NCBI GenBank assembly: GCA_017620135.1
Contig: JAFZQZ010000054.1
Location: 1-64,000 of the forward strand
Direction of reading: 5' to 3'
DNA from: Bacillota bacterium
Lineage (GTDB): Bacteria > Bacillota > Clostridia > Lachnospirales > Bianqueaceae
DNA: 64,000 nucleotides
The notes beneath the pieces were generated by a model. The model ran no database searches and was not told the DNA's origin. It worked only from the letters and a program-made list of their open reading frames with translations. Shown here in pieces: positions 46,368 through 54,130 of this stretch; position 1 is the first letter of the stretch, and each line of letters begins with the position of its first letter. The position numbers and the translations under genes were made by a program.

Positions 46368-47474
46368 CTAAATCTTTGGTTTAGATATTTCACGCAGGAT
46401 CTCATCGCACATCTCAGCCGGGATGTTTCCCCAGCCTTTCTTGATGCTGCTGTTGTTGATCCAGCGATCGTGCGCTTTTTCGATGGCATCTTCTTCGATC
46501 GTGACACAGATGTCCTTCAGGAGAGTTCGTACGATCTGAAGCCAGGTTTCATCGCTGTAACCGATCTCCCGGAAGAACCGATCGGTCAGATCCGGTACGT
46601 TCGTCCGGTTGATGCGGATGAAAGCCGGAAGGAAAACGGCACAGGCGTTGCCGTGCGGGATACCGTAATCTTCGGTGAGAAGATAACCCATCGCGTGCGG
46701 CAGACAGGTGCCGGTGATGTTGATCGCCAGGCCGCCGTAGATCGAGCCGTGATAGAGCAGGCTGCGGTCGTCCAGAGTGAGAACGTCACCGCTTAGCAGT
46801 TTCTCAAGGACCGGCAGGATCAGGCGGTTGGCCTTGACAGCATAGGTCTGGGAGAGATCGTTCGCGAGGCGGCTGAAATAGCTTTCGGTCGCGTGCGCGA
46901 TCGCGTCGATCGCGGTGGACGCGGTAAATTCCGGAGAAAGAGAAAGCGTATAGGCAGGGTCACCGAAGGCGGCCTTCGGGAACATATCCACGTGATGCAT
47001 GCTCTTCTTGCGTCCGCCGGGTACCGTGATGACAGCGACTTTCGTGACTTCGCTGCCCGTGCCGGCGCTCGTGCCGACAGCAACGATGGGAAGCGGCGTA
47101 TTCGGCCACTTCAGGCTGTAGAGCTCCTCCTGCGTCATGCCCGGGTTGGCAGCGAGGACGGCAACGCACTTGGCCGCGTCGAGCGGAGATCCCCCGCCGA
47201 TACCGATGACATAGTCGCATTCGTTCGCCAGAGCCAGCGCGGCGGCTTCCCGGCAGTCCGTGAGGAGCGGATTCTGGCTGATGCGGTCGAAGAGAACAGA
47301 AGGTGCGCCGTCCAGTGCTTCGAGTACGTCATCGAGTGCGCCGGAGACTTTCGCGGACGTACGGCCGGTGACGATCAGCGGCCTTTTACCCAGCTTTTGA
47401 AACTCTTCGGGGTGAGCTTTCACACAGCCTTCGCCGGTAAAGAGCCTTACCGGCATGTAACTGGTCATATTCAT
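46368..47474 (-). CDS. Iron-containing alcohol dehydrogenase
   Basis: A 368-residue cytoplasmic NAD(P)H-dependent dehydrogenase of the group III (Fe-ADH) family. The N-terminal nucleotide-binding part has IGIGGGSPLDAAK and AVGTSAGTGSEVTK; the C-terminal helical part has metal ligands in TAIDAIAHATESYFS and the family segment GTCLPHAMGYLL. It reduces aldehydes or oxidises alcohols, possibly in fermentation or lactaldehyde-type metabolism. The start at 47474 follows AAGGAG; a further upstream frame is open only because of the 13 bp leader repeats. Confidence 0.92.
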   Translation of the reverse strand: MNMTSYMPVRLFTGEGCVKAHPEEFQKLGKRPLIVTGRTSAKVSGALDDVLEALDGAPSVLFDRISQNPLLTDCREAAALALANECDYVIGIGGGSPLDAAKCVAVLAANPGMTQEELYSLKWPNTPLPIVAVGTSAGTGSEVTKVAVITVPGGRKKSMHHVDMFPKAAFGDPAYTLSLSPEFTASTAIDAIAHATESYFSRLANDLSQTYAVKANRLILPVLEKLLSGDVLTLDDRSLLYHGSIYGGLAINITGTCLPHAMGYLLTEDYGIPHGNACAVFLPAFIRINRTNVPDLTDRFFREIGYSDETWLQIVRTLLKDICVTIEEDAIEKAHDRWINNSSIKKGWGNIPAEMCDEILREISKPKI

Positions 47475-47492
47475 AACTCGTTCTCCTTCGGC

Positions 47493-47531
47493 GGCAGAGC
47501 CAAACGGCAGAGCCGAACGGCAAAGCCGTGG
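47493..47531. repeat. Three tandem 13 bp repeats in the alcohol dehydrogenase leader
   Basis: GGCAGAGCCAAAC, GGCAGAGCCGAAC and GGCAAAGCCGTGG stand head to tail at 47493, 47506 and 47519. Each contains a small palindrome (GGC-nnn-GCC). They lie in the transcribed leader between the -10 box and the ribosome site of the minus-strand gene. Confidence 0.85.
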
Positions 47532-47551
47532 TGATGTAATAATACAGATCC

Positions 47552-47560
47552 ATTGTAGCA
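47552..47560 (-). promoter_or_regulatory. Extended -10 promoter of the alcohol dehydrogenase operon
   Basis: Minus strand TGCTACAAT (47560-47552), 78 bp before the start codon. No good -35. Confidence 0.6.
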
Positions 47561-47607
47561 TATTCGGGAACAGAATGATAGCCGGCTTTTCGTTTTTGGC
47601 AGGGCAG

Positions 47608-47641
47608 AGTATTGAACCGGGTCAATACTGTATGATACAAT
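47608..47641 (+). promoter_or_regulatory. Promoter of the HD gene with overlapping palindrome
   Basis: TTGAAC (47612-47617), 18 bp, TACAAT (47636-47641). The -35 lies inside an inverted repeat with exact 8 bp arms, AGTATTGA (47608-47615) and TCAATACT (47622-47629), separated by 6 bp. The position between divergent genes suits an operator. Confidence 0.75.
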
Positions 47642-47672
47642 CGGTCAAAGACAAATCATCTGCGAGGATAAA

Positions 47673-48245
47673 ATGACACAAAGAGAGTTTTTGAATATGC
47701 TGCACGTCGCGGAGCGGCTGAAGGATGAGATCCGCCATTCCACCACATCAAAGGGACGCCCTGAAAGTGTCGCCGAGCACAGTTGGCGGATCACGCTGAT
47801 GGCGTTCTGGCTTCGGGATGAGTTCCCGGAGGCCGACATGGACAAGGTCATCCGTATGTGCCTGATCCACGACCTGGGAGAGTGCTTTACCGGCGATATT
47901 CCTGTCTTCGCGAAGACTACCGCGGACACACAAAAAGAAGACCAGGCGCTGCGCGCCTGGGTGGATACGCTTCCGGAGAAGGTCGCGGAAGAAATGAACG
48001 CTCTTTACGATGAGATGGACGCTTTAGAGACCACCGAGGCGAAGATCTACAAGGCACTTGACAAACTCGAAGCGCTGATCCAGCACAACGAAGCCCCGAT
48101 CAGTACATGGGAAGACCATGAATACAGTCTCCAGCAGACCTACGGCTGGCCGAACGTCGAGTTTGATCCGTGGATCAGGGAGCTTCGCCAGGAAGTCCTG
48201 AAAGATACGATGGAAAAGATCGAAAAAGCCGGAAAAGAAGGATAA
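47673..48245 (+). CDS. HD-domain phosphohydrolase (YfbR/HDDC2-like)
   Basis: A 190-residue cytoplasmic protein. The metal-binding residues are visible in VAEHSWRI, LIHDLGECF and a later Asp in YKALDKLEALIQ, the pattern of YfbR and HDDC2-type 5'-deoxynucleotidases. Likely removes phosphate from nucleoside monophosphates (family inference). Ribosome site GCGAGGA. It is single, with its own promoter, and a minus-strand gene ends 40 bp behind it. Confidence 0.85.
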   Translation: MTQREFLNMLHVAERLKDEIRHSTTSKGRPESVAEHSWRITLMAFWLRDEFPEADMDKVIRMCLIHDLGECFTGDIPVFAKTTADTQKEDQALRAWVDTLPEKVAEEMNALYDEMDALETTEAKIYKALDKLEALIQHNEAPISTWEDHEYSLQQTYGWPNVEFDPWIRELRQEVLKDTMEKIEKAGKEG

Positions 48246-48285
48246 AGCCGGAGGATCCCGCGTTTTTCATCCCGGAGAAATTGCT

Positions 48286-49032
48286 TTACAGCTGTTTCAG
48301 CACTTCCAGCCCGACAGTGGCTTCCGCGGCATAATCTTTGTAGCCGCACTCTATGCTGATACGTTTATCATAGCCGCCGGAGCGAAGCGCGTCGACAAAC
48401 TCCCTGTACAGCGGTATCTCCTCGGGGATCGGCGCGAAGCGGTCCCGGGAGGAGAAATGGATGTGCGCGAAATCGCGGATGACCTGGATCTGAGACACGG
48501 GTTCGCCATTGTCCCAGAAGTGGATCGTGTCGGCCAAGAGCCCGACGTTCGGGCGGTCAGCCATCGCGGCAAGAGCAGCCCCTTCCGAGAGGGTATTGAT
48601 CATGTTGGTCTCTTTGAAGCGCAGCGGCTCGATCGCGACAGTCAGGCCATAAGAAGCCGCGACATCGCCGATCAGCTGTGTGACCCGAATCAGACGCTTG
48701 AACCCTTCCGCGAAAGTCATGCCTTCGGGTACGCGGCGAGCACCTCCGCTGCCAAAGACGACCAGCTTTCCGCCAAGGTCATGGACGCGGCCAAGTGCTT
48801 TCGTAAGATAAGTCCGGATATCTTCTTCGGGCGTCCCGCCAAGCAGTTTAATCGTGCCCGGGAACAGAAGGTTGAAGGTCTCGGCAGGGATGGGAAGGTT
48901 TTTGTACTTTTCGAATTCTTCCTCTGTCATAGCAGCGATCTCGCTGACGCCAAGCTCGACATAGTCAAAGCCGATCTCGGCCGCTTTTTGGATCCGCTCT
49001 ATTCTGGGACCGCAGCAAATACCGTATTTCAT
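48286..49032 (-). CDS. Sugar-phosphate isomerase/epimerase-like TIM barrel
   Basis: A 248-residue cytoplasmic protein of the xylose-isomerase-like (AP endonuclease 2) barrel group. Visible family segments are FDYVELGVSEI, a metal-ligand Glu in TVAIEPLR, DTIHFWDNG with Asp/His ligands, and ISIECGYKDY with the last Glu. Substrate probably a keto sugar or inositol derivative. Start follows GTGAGG. Downstream of the ThuA-like gene by 44 bp in the same direction, likely one operon. Confidence 0.85.
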   Translation of the reverse strand: MKYGICCGPRIERIQKAAEIGFDYVELGVSEIAAMTEEEFEKYKNLPIPAETFNLLFPGTIKLLGGTPEEDIRTYLTKALGRVHDLGGKLVVFGSGGARRVPEGMTFAEGFKRLIRVTQLIGDVAASYGLTVAIEPLRFKETNMINTLSEGAALAAMADRPNVGLLADTIHFWDNGEPVSQIQVIRDFAHIHFSSRDRFAPIPEEIPLYREFVDALRSGGYDKRISIECGYKDYAAEATVGLEVLKQL

Positions 49033-49076
49033 ATCATTGCCTCACTTCAGAAAGATTTGATTACAGGTTGGGCGGA

Positions 49077-49715
49077 TTATTTCATCACGTAACGAAGGGC
49101 GTTCTTGAAAAGCTGCTGGAAGTTCGGATTTTCCCAGACAGCCAGCGTATGGCCCGGCGCCAGTACGACGACTTTCCCCTGGCCAAACCGCCGCACGTAA
49201 CCGCTGAGACTCGTCCCGCCGCTCTCGGAGGATGTCTCGAGAAATGGCTCGATATCGGGACAGACGACGTCCAGCTGATAATGTTCATCGCGCTCGGAAA
49301 AGTCGGAAACACCGCTGGTCAGTTCATTTTCCGCCGTCACACGGACATGGGTCATACAGCGCGGCGGATGAGTGATAAACTCACTGCCGACGAGGTCCAC
49401 ATAAACCGGCTCGTGAACAGTGAGCCCCGAATGGATCACGACCAGTCCGCCGCCGGTCCGCACGTATTCTGCGAACTCCTCAGGCCCGAACTCGGTCACG
49501 CCCGGCTCGAACCACGGCGCGCTGTTGGCCGCGTTGATGGCGTTCCCGGAAGCGACCGCGATCACATCATAATGCCGGACAAACGAATCGGAAAGGATAT
49601 CCTTGGCCGTCCTCACGAGGTCGAACTCCATCTCTTCAGGTGGCATGGAAGCAAGACCGCGCTCGATCACGTCGGCCGGGTGCCATATATCGTCACAGAT
49701 CAGCAGGACGCGCAT
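49077..49715 (-). CDS. ThuA-like (trehalose-utilisation-type) protein
   Basis: A 212-residue cytoplasmic protein with a glutamine-amidotransferase-like alpha/beta fold of the ThuA group: MRVLLICDDIWHP, a GGGLVVIHSG segment, and a late PGHT segment. ThuA proteins occur with sugar dehydrogenases and isomerases in sugar oxidation or epimerisation; their precise reaction is poorly defined. Start 49715 follows GGAGGT; a longer frame upstream crosses the promoter. Confidence 0.85.
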   Translation of the reverse strand: MRVLLICDDIWHPADVIERGLASMPPEEMEFDLVRTAKDILSDSFVRHYDVIAVASGNAINAANSAPWFEPGVTEFGPEEFAEYVRTGGGLVVIHSGLTVHEPVYVDLVGSEFITHPPRCMTHVRVTAENELTSGVSDFSERDEHYQLDVVCPDIEPFLETSSESGGTSLSGYVRRFGQGKVVVLAPGHTLAVWENPNFQQLFKNALRYVMK

Positions 49716-49748
49716 TCGGGATACCTCCGTCACATAGAATTTGAGCTT

Positions 49749-49757
49749 ATTATAGCA
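49749..49757 (-). promoter_or_regulatory. Extended -10 promoter of the ThuA/isomerase operon
   Basis: Minus strand TGCTATAAT (49757-49749), 33 bp before the start codon; -35 weak. Confidence 0.65.
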
Positions 49758-49813
49758 GAAAGACAGGAAAAAGAAAACGGGCATATGGCGGGCCCCGGGT
49801 CTGTGCGGCAGAT

Positions 49814-49859
49814 GACAAATTTGTTAATTCGCGGACAAATATGATATAACCATTTGTCC
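49814..49859 (+). promoter_or_regulatory. Promoter of the aldo/keto reductase pair with ACAAAT half-sites
   Basis: TTGTTA (49821-49826), 18 bp, TATAAC (49845-49850). Four ACAAAT/ATTTGT half-sites surround it: ACAAAT at 49815, ATTTGT at 49819, GGACAAAT at 49833-49840 and ATTTGTCC at 49852-49859. The last two are exact 8 bp inverted arms around the -10 box. Confidence 0.65.
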
Positions 49860-49952
49860 GGAAATATTATAATGTTACTTACAGGTTACTTTTATCTGAA
49901 GAAACAAAACGCCGGTCAGGAGCCGGTGAAGATCCATGAAGGAGGAAACAAG

Positions 49953-51065
49953 ATGCTGGGAGAAAACATCAAGAAACTGGGGTTCGGACTGATGCGTCTG
50001 CCCAAGATCGGACAGGAAGAGGACATCGAGCAGACCAAGCAGATGGTCGACATCTTCATGTCCAAAGGATTCACCTACTTTGATACCGCCTATGTCTATG
50101 ACAATGGCAAGAGTGAAATGGCACTGAAAGAAGCCGTCGTCGACCGCTATCCCCGGGACAGCTTCTACTGCGCGTCCAAGCTTCCGCTGTGGAGCACGAC
50201 GAGCGAAGATCAGCTGGCCGGACTGGCGCAGGAATCTCTGGATCGTGCCGGCGTCGAATACTTTGACTTCTATCTGGTCCACTGTCTCGGCCGGGAGCTT
50301 TTCGATAAGGCTGAGCGGCTGAACGTCTTCCCGTTCATGGAGAAATTCAAGGCGGAAGGCAAAGCCAAACATATCGGATTCTCTTTCCATGACAGCGCGG
50401 AGCTGCTGGAAGAGATCCTGCAGAAACATCCGGAGATGGAATTCGTCCAGCTGCAGATCAACTACAAAGACTGGGAAGACGAAGTGGTGCAGAGCCGCAA
50501 GTGCTATGAAGTCGCCCGCAAATACGGCAAACCGATCATCATCATGGAACCCGTCAAGGGCGGCAGCCTGGTCACGATGCCCGAGGCCGTCCAGGAACTG
50601 TTCAAGTCAGTTCAGCCGGATCTTTCCATCGCCAGCTGGGCGATCCGCTACGCAGCGAGTCTGGAAGGTGTTATGGTAGTCCTTTCGGGCATGAGCAACC
50701 TGGATCAGCTGAACGATAATGTCGGCTACATGGAGAACTTCCAGCCTCTGTCCGAGAAAGAACAGGAAACCGTCGCGAAAGCCGTCGATATCATCAACGC
50801 GCTGCCCACGATCCCCTGCACTGCCTGCAAGTACTGCGTGGACGGCTGCCCGATGAGCATCAACATCCCGGGCATTTTCAAGGCGATGAACCATTACACC
50901 GTCTACAACAATCTTGAAGCCGCGAAAAAGCAATACCTGGAAGCGACCAAGGACGGCGGCAAGGCCGGTGACTGCATCCAGTGCGGCCAGTGTATGGAAC
51001 ATTGCCCGCAGCATATCGAGATCATCGAGACCCTGCAGAAAGCCGCAGAGATCTTCGGCGAATAA
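49953..51065 (+). CDS. Aldo/keto reductase with C-terminal 2[4Fe-4S] domain (first of pair)
   Basis: A 370-residue cytoplasmic oxidoreductase. The TIM barrel (about 1-280) shows the reductase pattern with Asp and Tyr in FDTAYVYDNGKSE, Lys in CASKLP and His in YLVHCLG. The C-terminal part has two cysteine clusters, CTACKYCVDGCP and CIQCGQCMEHCP, typical of ferredoxin-type iron-sulfur centres. Such fusions pass electrons between a nicotinamide or ferredoxin and a carbonyl. Start 49953 follows GGAGGAA; a longer frame overlaps the promoter. The second homologue starts 13 bp later. Confidence 0.93.
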   Translation: MLGENIKKLGFGLMRLPKIGQEEDIEQTKQMVDIFMSKGFTYFDTAYVYDNGKSEMALKEAVVDRYPRDSFYCASKLPLWSTTSEDQLAGLAQESLDRAGVEYFDFYLVHCLGRELFDKAERLNVFPFMEKFKAEGKAKHIGFSFHDSAELLEEILQKHPEMEFVQLQINYKDWEDEVVQSRKCYEVARKYGKPIIIMEPVKGGSLVTMPEAVQELFKSVQPDLSIASWAIRYAASLEGVMVVLSGMSNLDQLNDNVGYMENFQPLSEKEQETVAKAVDIINALPTIPCTACKYCVDGCPMSINIPGIFKAMNHYTVYNNLEAAKKQYLEATKDGGKAGDCIQCGQCMEHCPQHIEIIETLQKAAEIFGE

Positions 51066-51077
51066 GAAAGGCTTCAT

Positions 51078-52172
51078 ATGAAGTACAGAGTGAACCGGAA
51101 GACCGGTGACAGGATCAGCGAGATCGGAATGGGCACCGCCTATCTGCATGAAACGGAAAAAGCGGAAGCCGTTCGGACAGTACGGTATGCTTTCGAGTAC
51201 GGGATCAACTACTTTGATCTAGCGTGCAGCGATGGGATCATTTTCAAAATCTTTGGTGAAGCGCTTCATGACGTACGGGACAAGGTCATGTACCAGATCC
51301 ACTTTGGCGCGGACTACACGAAAGGCGCCTACGGCTGGTCTCTTGACCTGGAGACCGTTAAGCGCTCCATAGCCAGACAGCTGAAAGATCTGGGAACTGA
51401 CTATATCGACTATGGTTTCATCCACTGTCAGGATAAGCTGAGTGACTGGCAGGCCTTCCAGAAGAACGGTGTACTGGACTATTTGCTTTCACTGAAAAAG
51501 CAGGGCGTGGTCCGTCATATCGCGATGGGATCCCATACGCCGTCCGTAGCGGAACAGATCCTTGACACAGGGCTCGTCGAGATGATGATGTTCTCTATCA
51601 ATCCGGCCTATGATTACCAGCACGGTGACTTTGCTTTCGGCGAGGTCGAGGAGAGAAACAGGCTGTTTAGACGCTGTGAGAAGGAAGGGATCGGGATCTC
51701 CGTTATGAAGCCGTTCTCGGGCGGACAGCTCCTGAGGGCTGAGACGTCTCCCTTCGGTCAGGCGCTGACACGGTATCAATGCATTCGGTACGCATTGGAT
51801 AAACCAGGTGTTCTGACGATCCTGCCTGGTGTGCGGACGGTAGAAGAGATCGATCAGCTGCTTGCGTATTACGATCAGCCAGACGAAGCGCTGGACTACA
51901 GTATCGTCGGTACGTTCGCCCCGCCGCAGGCTGTCGGCAAATGCGTCTACTGTAATCACTGCGAACCATGTCCCGCGGGGCTGGATATCGGGACGATCAA
52001 TAAGTTCTATGATCTGGCCCGGATCGGAGACGAGATGGCAAAGGAACACTATCTGGCGCTGGATAAGACGGCCTCGGACTGTATCGGATGCGGACACTGC
52101 AACGCCAGATGCCCCTTCCGGGTAGATCAGGTATCCAGGATGCGGGAGATCGCGGAATATTTCGGGAAATAA
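51078..52172 (+). CDS. Aldo/keto reductase with C-terminal 2[4Fe-4S] domain (second of pair)
   Basis: A 364-residue homologue of the preceding protein but clearly diverged. Barrel: INYFDLACSDGIIFK, YQIHFG, YGFIHCQD; C-terminal clusters CVYCNHCEPCP and CIGCGHCNARCP. In the Asp-Tyr-Lys-His tetrad the expected Tyr (AYVYDNG in the first copy) appears replaced in ACSDGI and Lys by His, so the second copy may have lost or changed reductase activity. The two may form a heterodimer. Followed by a strong terminator. Confidence 0.9.
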   Translation: MKYRVNRKTGDRISEIGMGTAYLHETEKAEAVRTVRYAFEYGINYFDLACSDGIIFKIFGEALHDVRDKVMYQIHFGADYTKGAYGWSLDLETVKRSIARQLKDLGTDYIDYGFIHCQDKLSDWQAFQKNGVLDYLLSLKKQGVVRHIAMGSHTPSVAEQILDTGLVEMMMFSINPAYDYQHGDFAFGEVEERNRLFRRCEKEGIGISVMKPFSGGQLLRAETSPFGQALTRYQCIRYALDKPGVLTILPGVRTVEEIDQLLAYYDQPDEALDYSIVGTFAPPQAVGKCVYCNHCEPCPAGLDIGTINKFYDLARIGDEMAKEHYLALDKTASDCIGCGHCNARCPFRVDQVSRMREIAEYFGK

Positions 52173-52178
52173 AGAATC

Positions 52179-52220
52179 AAAAGGGTTGCAGTTCAAATTG
52201 TGTTGCAGCCCTTTTTCTTT
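52179..52220 (+). terminator. Terminator after the aldo/keto reductase pair
   Basis: AAAAGGGTTGCA (52179-52190) pairs with TGCAGCCCTTTT (52204-52215), one wobble pair, with the T-run at 52212-52216. Confidence 0.88.
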
Positions 52221-52286
52221 ATCATGAGATTCAGAGGAAGAGCATCAAGCTCTATTCACCCATACATTGGAAGCGATAGACAAAGA

Positions 52287-52501
52287 TGTATAAAAACACG
52301 TTATTTCGTTATCTTTTTTATACACAGCTTTTTCTTCATTTCATCAATTGTATAAAAGAGCTAATGAAAACGGTAAGTATTATACAATACTCTTCATCTC
52401 TTCTGGTTGATTGTATAATACTTGCTATGAATCATTGGTTTTTTATACACTCACTCTCAGGCGTGTATAAATCCCTGCAAAAAAGGTCCTTGTTTTATAC
52501 A
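52287..52501. repeat. Array of four 38 bp units bounded by TGTATAA/TTATACA, 31 bp phased
   Basis: Units at 52287-52324, 52349-52386, 52412-52449 and 52464-52501, each exactly 38 bp. Every unit begins TGTATAA and ends TTATACA, giving eight perfect half-sites of alternating orientation. Centre-to-centre steps are 31, 31, 31, 32, 31, 21 and 31 bp, about three (once two) helical turns. Unit interiors differ; linkers are 24, 25 and 14 bp, the first two pyrimidine-rich. The gap 52173-52511 lies between convergent 3' ends, is visibly AT-rich, and contains no gene beyond this array and the terminator. Confidence 0.93.
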
Positions 52502-52511
52502 AATCAAGCGC

Positions 52512-53903
52512 TTACCCTTCCTCACTGCACAAAGTCAAGGCGGAAGGCTGGCCTTGCAGCATTTTCCTTGTCTTCAGCAGGTAACAGACGAAGATGAACA
52601 CGGTCATACTGGTCCAGGTCAGCGAAGTGCTGAGCGCGACGCCCGGATAGCCGAGTGCCGGCACCATAACGAAAGCGCCGAAAACACGTACGCCAAGCTC
52701 GATCGCGCTGGAAATGACAGGAACGATCTTCTGGCCGATCGCCTGCATGCTCGTGCGAAGGATGAACAGCACGCCCAGGATGGGGTAGAACGGGGTCACG
52801 GTCCGCAGGTTGATAAGACCGTACCGGACGATCTCCGGGTTGGTGGTTCCGGTGAGCCAACGGATGAAAAGACCGCCAAGAAGATAAACCATCAGGCAGT
52901 TCGCTGCGCCAATAAGCGCTTCGAGGAGCATCGTCTGACGGAACGCGGTCCGGACCCGGTCTTGGCGGCCGGCGCCCCAGTTCTGACCCACAAAAGTCGC
53001 GGTAGCATCCATCACGGCGGACATCGGCCCCATCAGCAGGACGATGATCTTCTCGCTGGCCGCGTGGGCCGTGATCACCGTATCGCCAAGGGCATTGGTC
53101 GCACCCTGGAAGAACATGGAACCGATCGAAACGATACTGTACATCAGGGACATAGCCCCGCCGGTCGAAAGCATCTCTCTGATCAGCGGCCAGTCGGGGA
53201 TAAAGTCTTCTCGGGACGGAAGGTATTCGCGGTAATTACGAAAGACGAATACGGCACAGATGACCGCTGAGACTGCCTGCGCGAGGATCGTTGCCAGCGC
53301 GGCGCCGGCTACGCCCATGTGAAGACCGGCGACGAACAGAAGATCCAGCCCGATGTTCAGAAGGGAAGCGAAGATCAGTACGTAAAGCGGTGTGACGCTG
53401 TTGCCAAACGCCCGCATGATCCCGGAGAACAGGTTATACGCGACGGTAACGGAAAGGCCCAGCAGGATAATGATCATATAACTGTACGCCTGCTCGAAGA
53501 TCGAGTCCGGCGCGTTCATGAGGTGCATCAACGGCCGGAGGATAAAGGCGGCGATCGTCGTCATAACGATCGCGAGCAGCGCGGAAAGGACGAAGGAAGA
53601 GGCCAGTGTACGGCGGATCCGCAAAATGTCTCCCGCGCCGAAGGATCGGGTAAGGACGATGACGAACCCGCTTGCCAGGCCCCAGGAAAGCTGGATGATC
53701 AGATGGTAAATGGAGGAAGTGGCGCTGATGGCCGCGATGGCCTGGTCGCCCAGCACATGCCCGGCGACCATCGTATCGACGACGTTGTAGATCTGCTGGA
53801 AAATACTTCCGATAAACAGAGGGATCGCGAAGGTCAGGATCAATTTAAGAGGTTTTCCCTCGGTCATGTTGACCATATGCGTTTTTTTCAGAATACGTGA
53901 CAT
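52512..53903 (-). CDS. MATE-family exporter (second)
   Basis: A 463-residue membrane protein with about 12 membrane segments. Signatures: LTFAIPLFIGSIFQQIYNVVDTMVAGHVLG at the N-terminus and QNWGAGRQDRVRTAFRQTM in the second half. It differs from the MATE at 31802, being nearer to the group with a VGQNxGAG motif. Start follows AAAGGAAA at 53903. It ends 10 bp from the phased repeat array and shows no terminator of its own. Confidence 0.92.
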   Translation of the reverse strand: MSRILKKTHMVNMTEGKPLKLILTFAIPLFIGSIFQQIYNVVDTMVAGHVLGDQAIAAISATSSIYHLIIQLSWGLASGFVIVLTRSFGAGDILRIRRTLASSFVLSALLAIVMTTIAAFILRPLMHLMNAPDSIFEQAYSYMIIILLGLSVTVAYNLFSGIMRAFGNSVTPLYVLIFASLLNIGLDLLFVAGLHMGVAGAALATILAQAVSAVICAVFVFRNYREYLPSREDFIPDWPLIREMLSTGGAMSLMYSIVSIGSMFFQGATNALGDTVITAHAASEKIIVLLMGPMSAVMDATATFVGQNWGAGRQDRVRTAFRQTMLLEALIGAANCLMVYLLGGLFIRWLTGTTNPEIVRYGLINLRTVTPFYPILGVLFILRTSMQAIGQKIVPVISSAIELGVRVFGAFVMVPALGYPGVALSTSLTWTSMTVFIFVCYLLKTRKMLQGQPSALTLCSEEG

Positions 53904-53917
53904 GTGTTTTCCTTTCT

Positions 53918-53934
53918 GCCGGCGGGGAGCCGGC
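53918..53934 (-). other. Hairpin in the MATE mRNA leader
   Basis: GCCGGC (53918-53923) and GCCGGC (53929-53934) form a 6 bp GC stem with a 5-base loop just upstream of the MATE ribosome site; it could affect translation. Confidence 0.5.
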
Positions 53935-53954
53935 GCTTTTCTTTTTCTAGCCCC

Positions 53955-53994
53955 ATTATAAAGAAGAAGAGGGTTTCTGTATAACAGATCTGTT
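53955..53994 (-). promoter_or_regulatory. MATE promoter with adjacent 12 bp palindrome
   Basis: Minus strand TATACA (53983-53978), 17 bp, TATAAT (53960-53955). The perfect palindrome AACAGATCTGTT (53983-53994) touches the upstream edge of the -35 box and may bind a regulator of the exporter. Confidence 0.65.
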
Positions 53995-54065
53995 CTGGGA
54001 AAGACAGATTTGATATATAGATGAGTCGGAGTATGGTTTACGGATGCTGTAAGAAAACTATGATA

Positions 54066-54128
54066 AAAAACCTCCTCAGAACCTTCCGGATATGGTACAA
54101 TATCCGGGTAGAACCTCGGGAGGTTTTT
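54066..54128 (+). promoter_or_regulatory. Nested inverted repeat holding the MBL promoter and ribosome site
   Basis: Outer arms AAAAACCTCC (54066-54075) and GGAGGTTTTT (54119-54128); inner arms CCGGATAT (54086-54093) and ATATCCGG (54100-54107). The inner loop includes the extended -10 box TGGTACAAT (54093-54101), and the right outer arm contains the ribosome site GGGAGG. It could be a transcription terminator for upstream readthrough and a site of translational control. Confidence 0.6.
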
Positions 54129-54130
54129 CT

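Noticed and set aside
52287-52501. Run of promoters (TGTATAAT-like -10 boxes)
   Set aside because: The TATAA-like cores occur in both orientations at fixed spacing with no matching -35 boxes and no gene starts nearby; the regular geometry is the better description.
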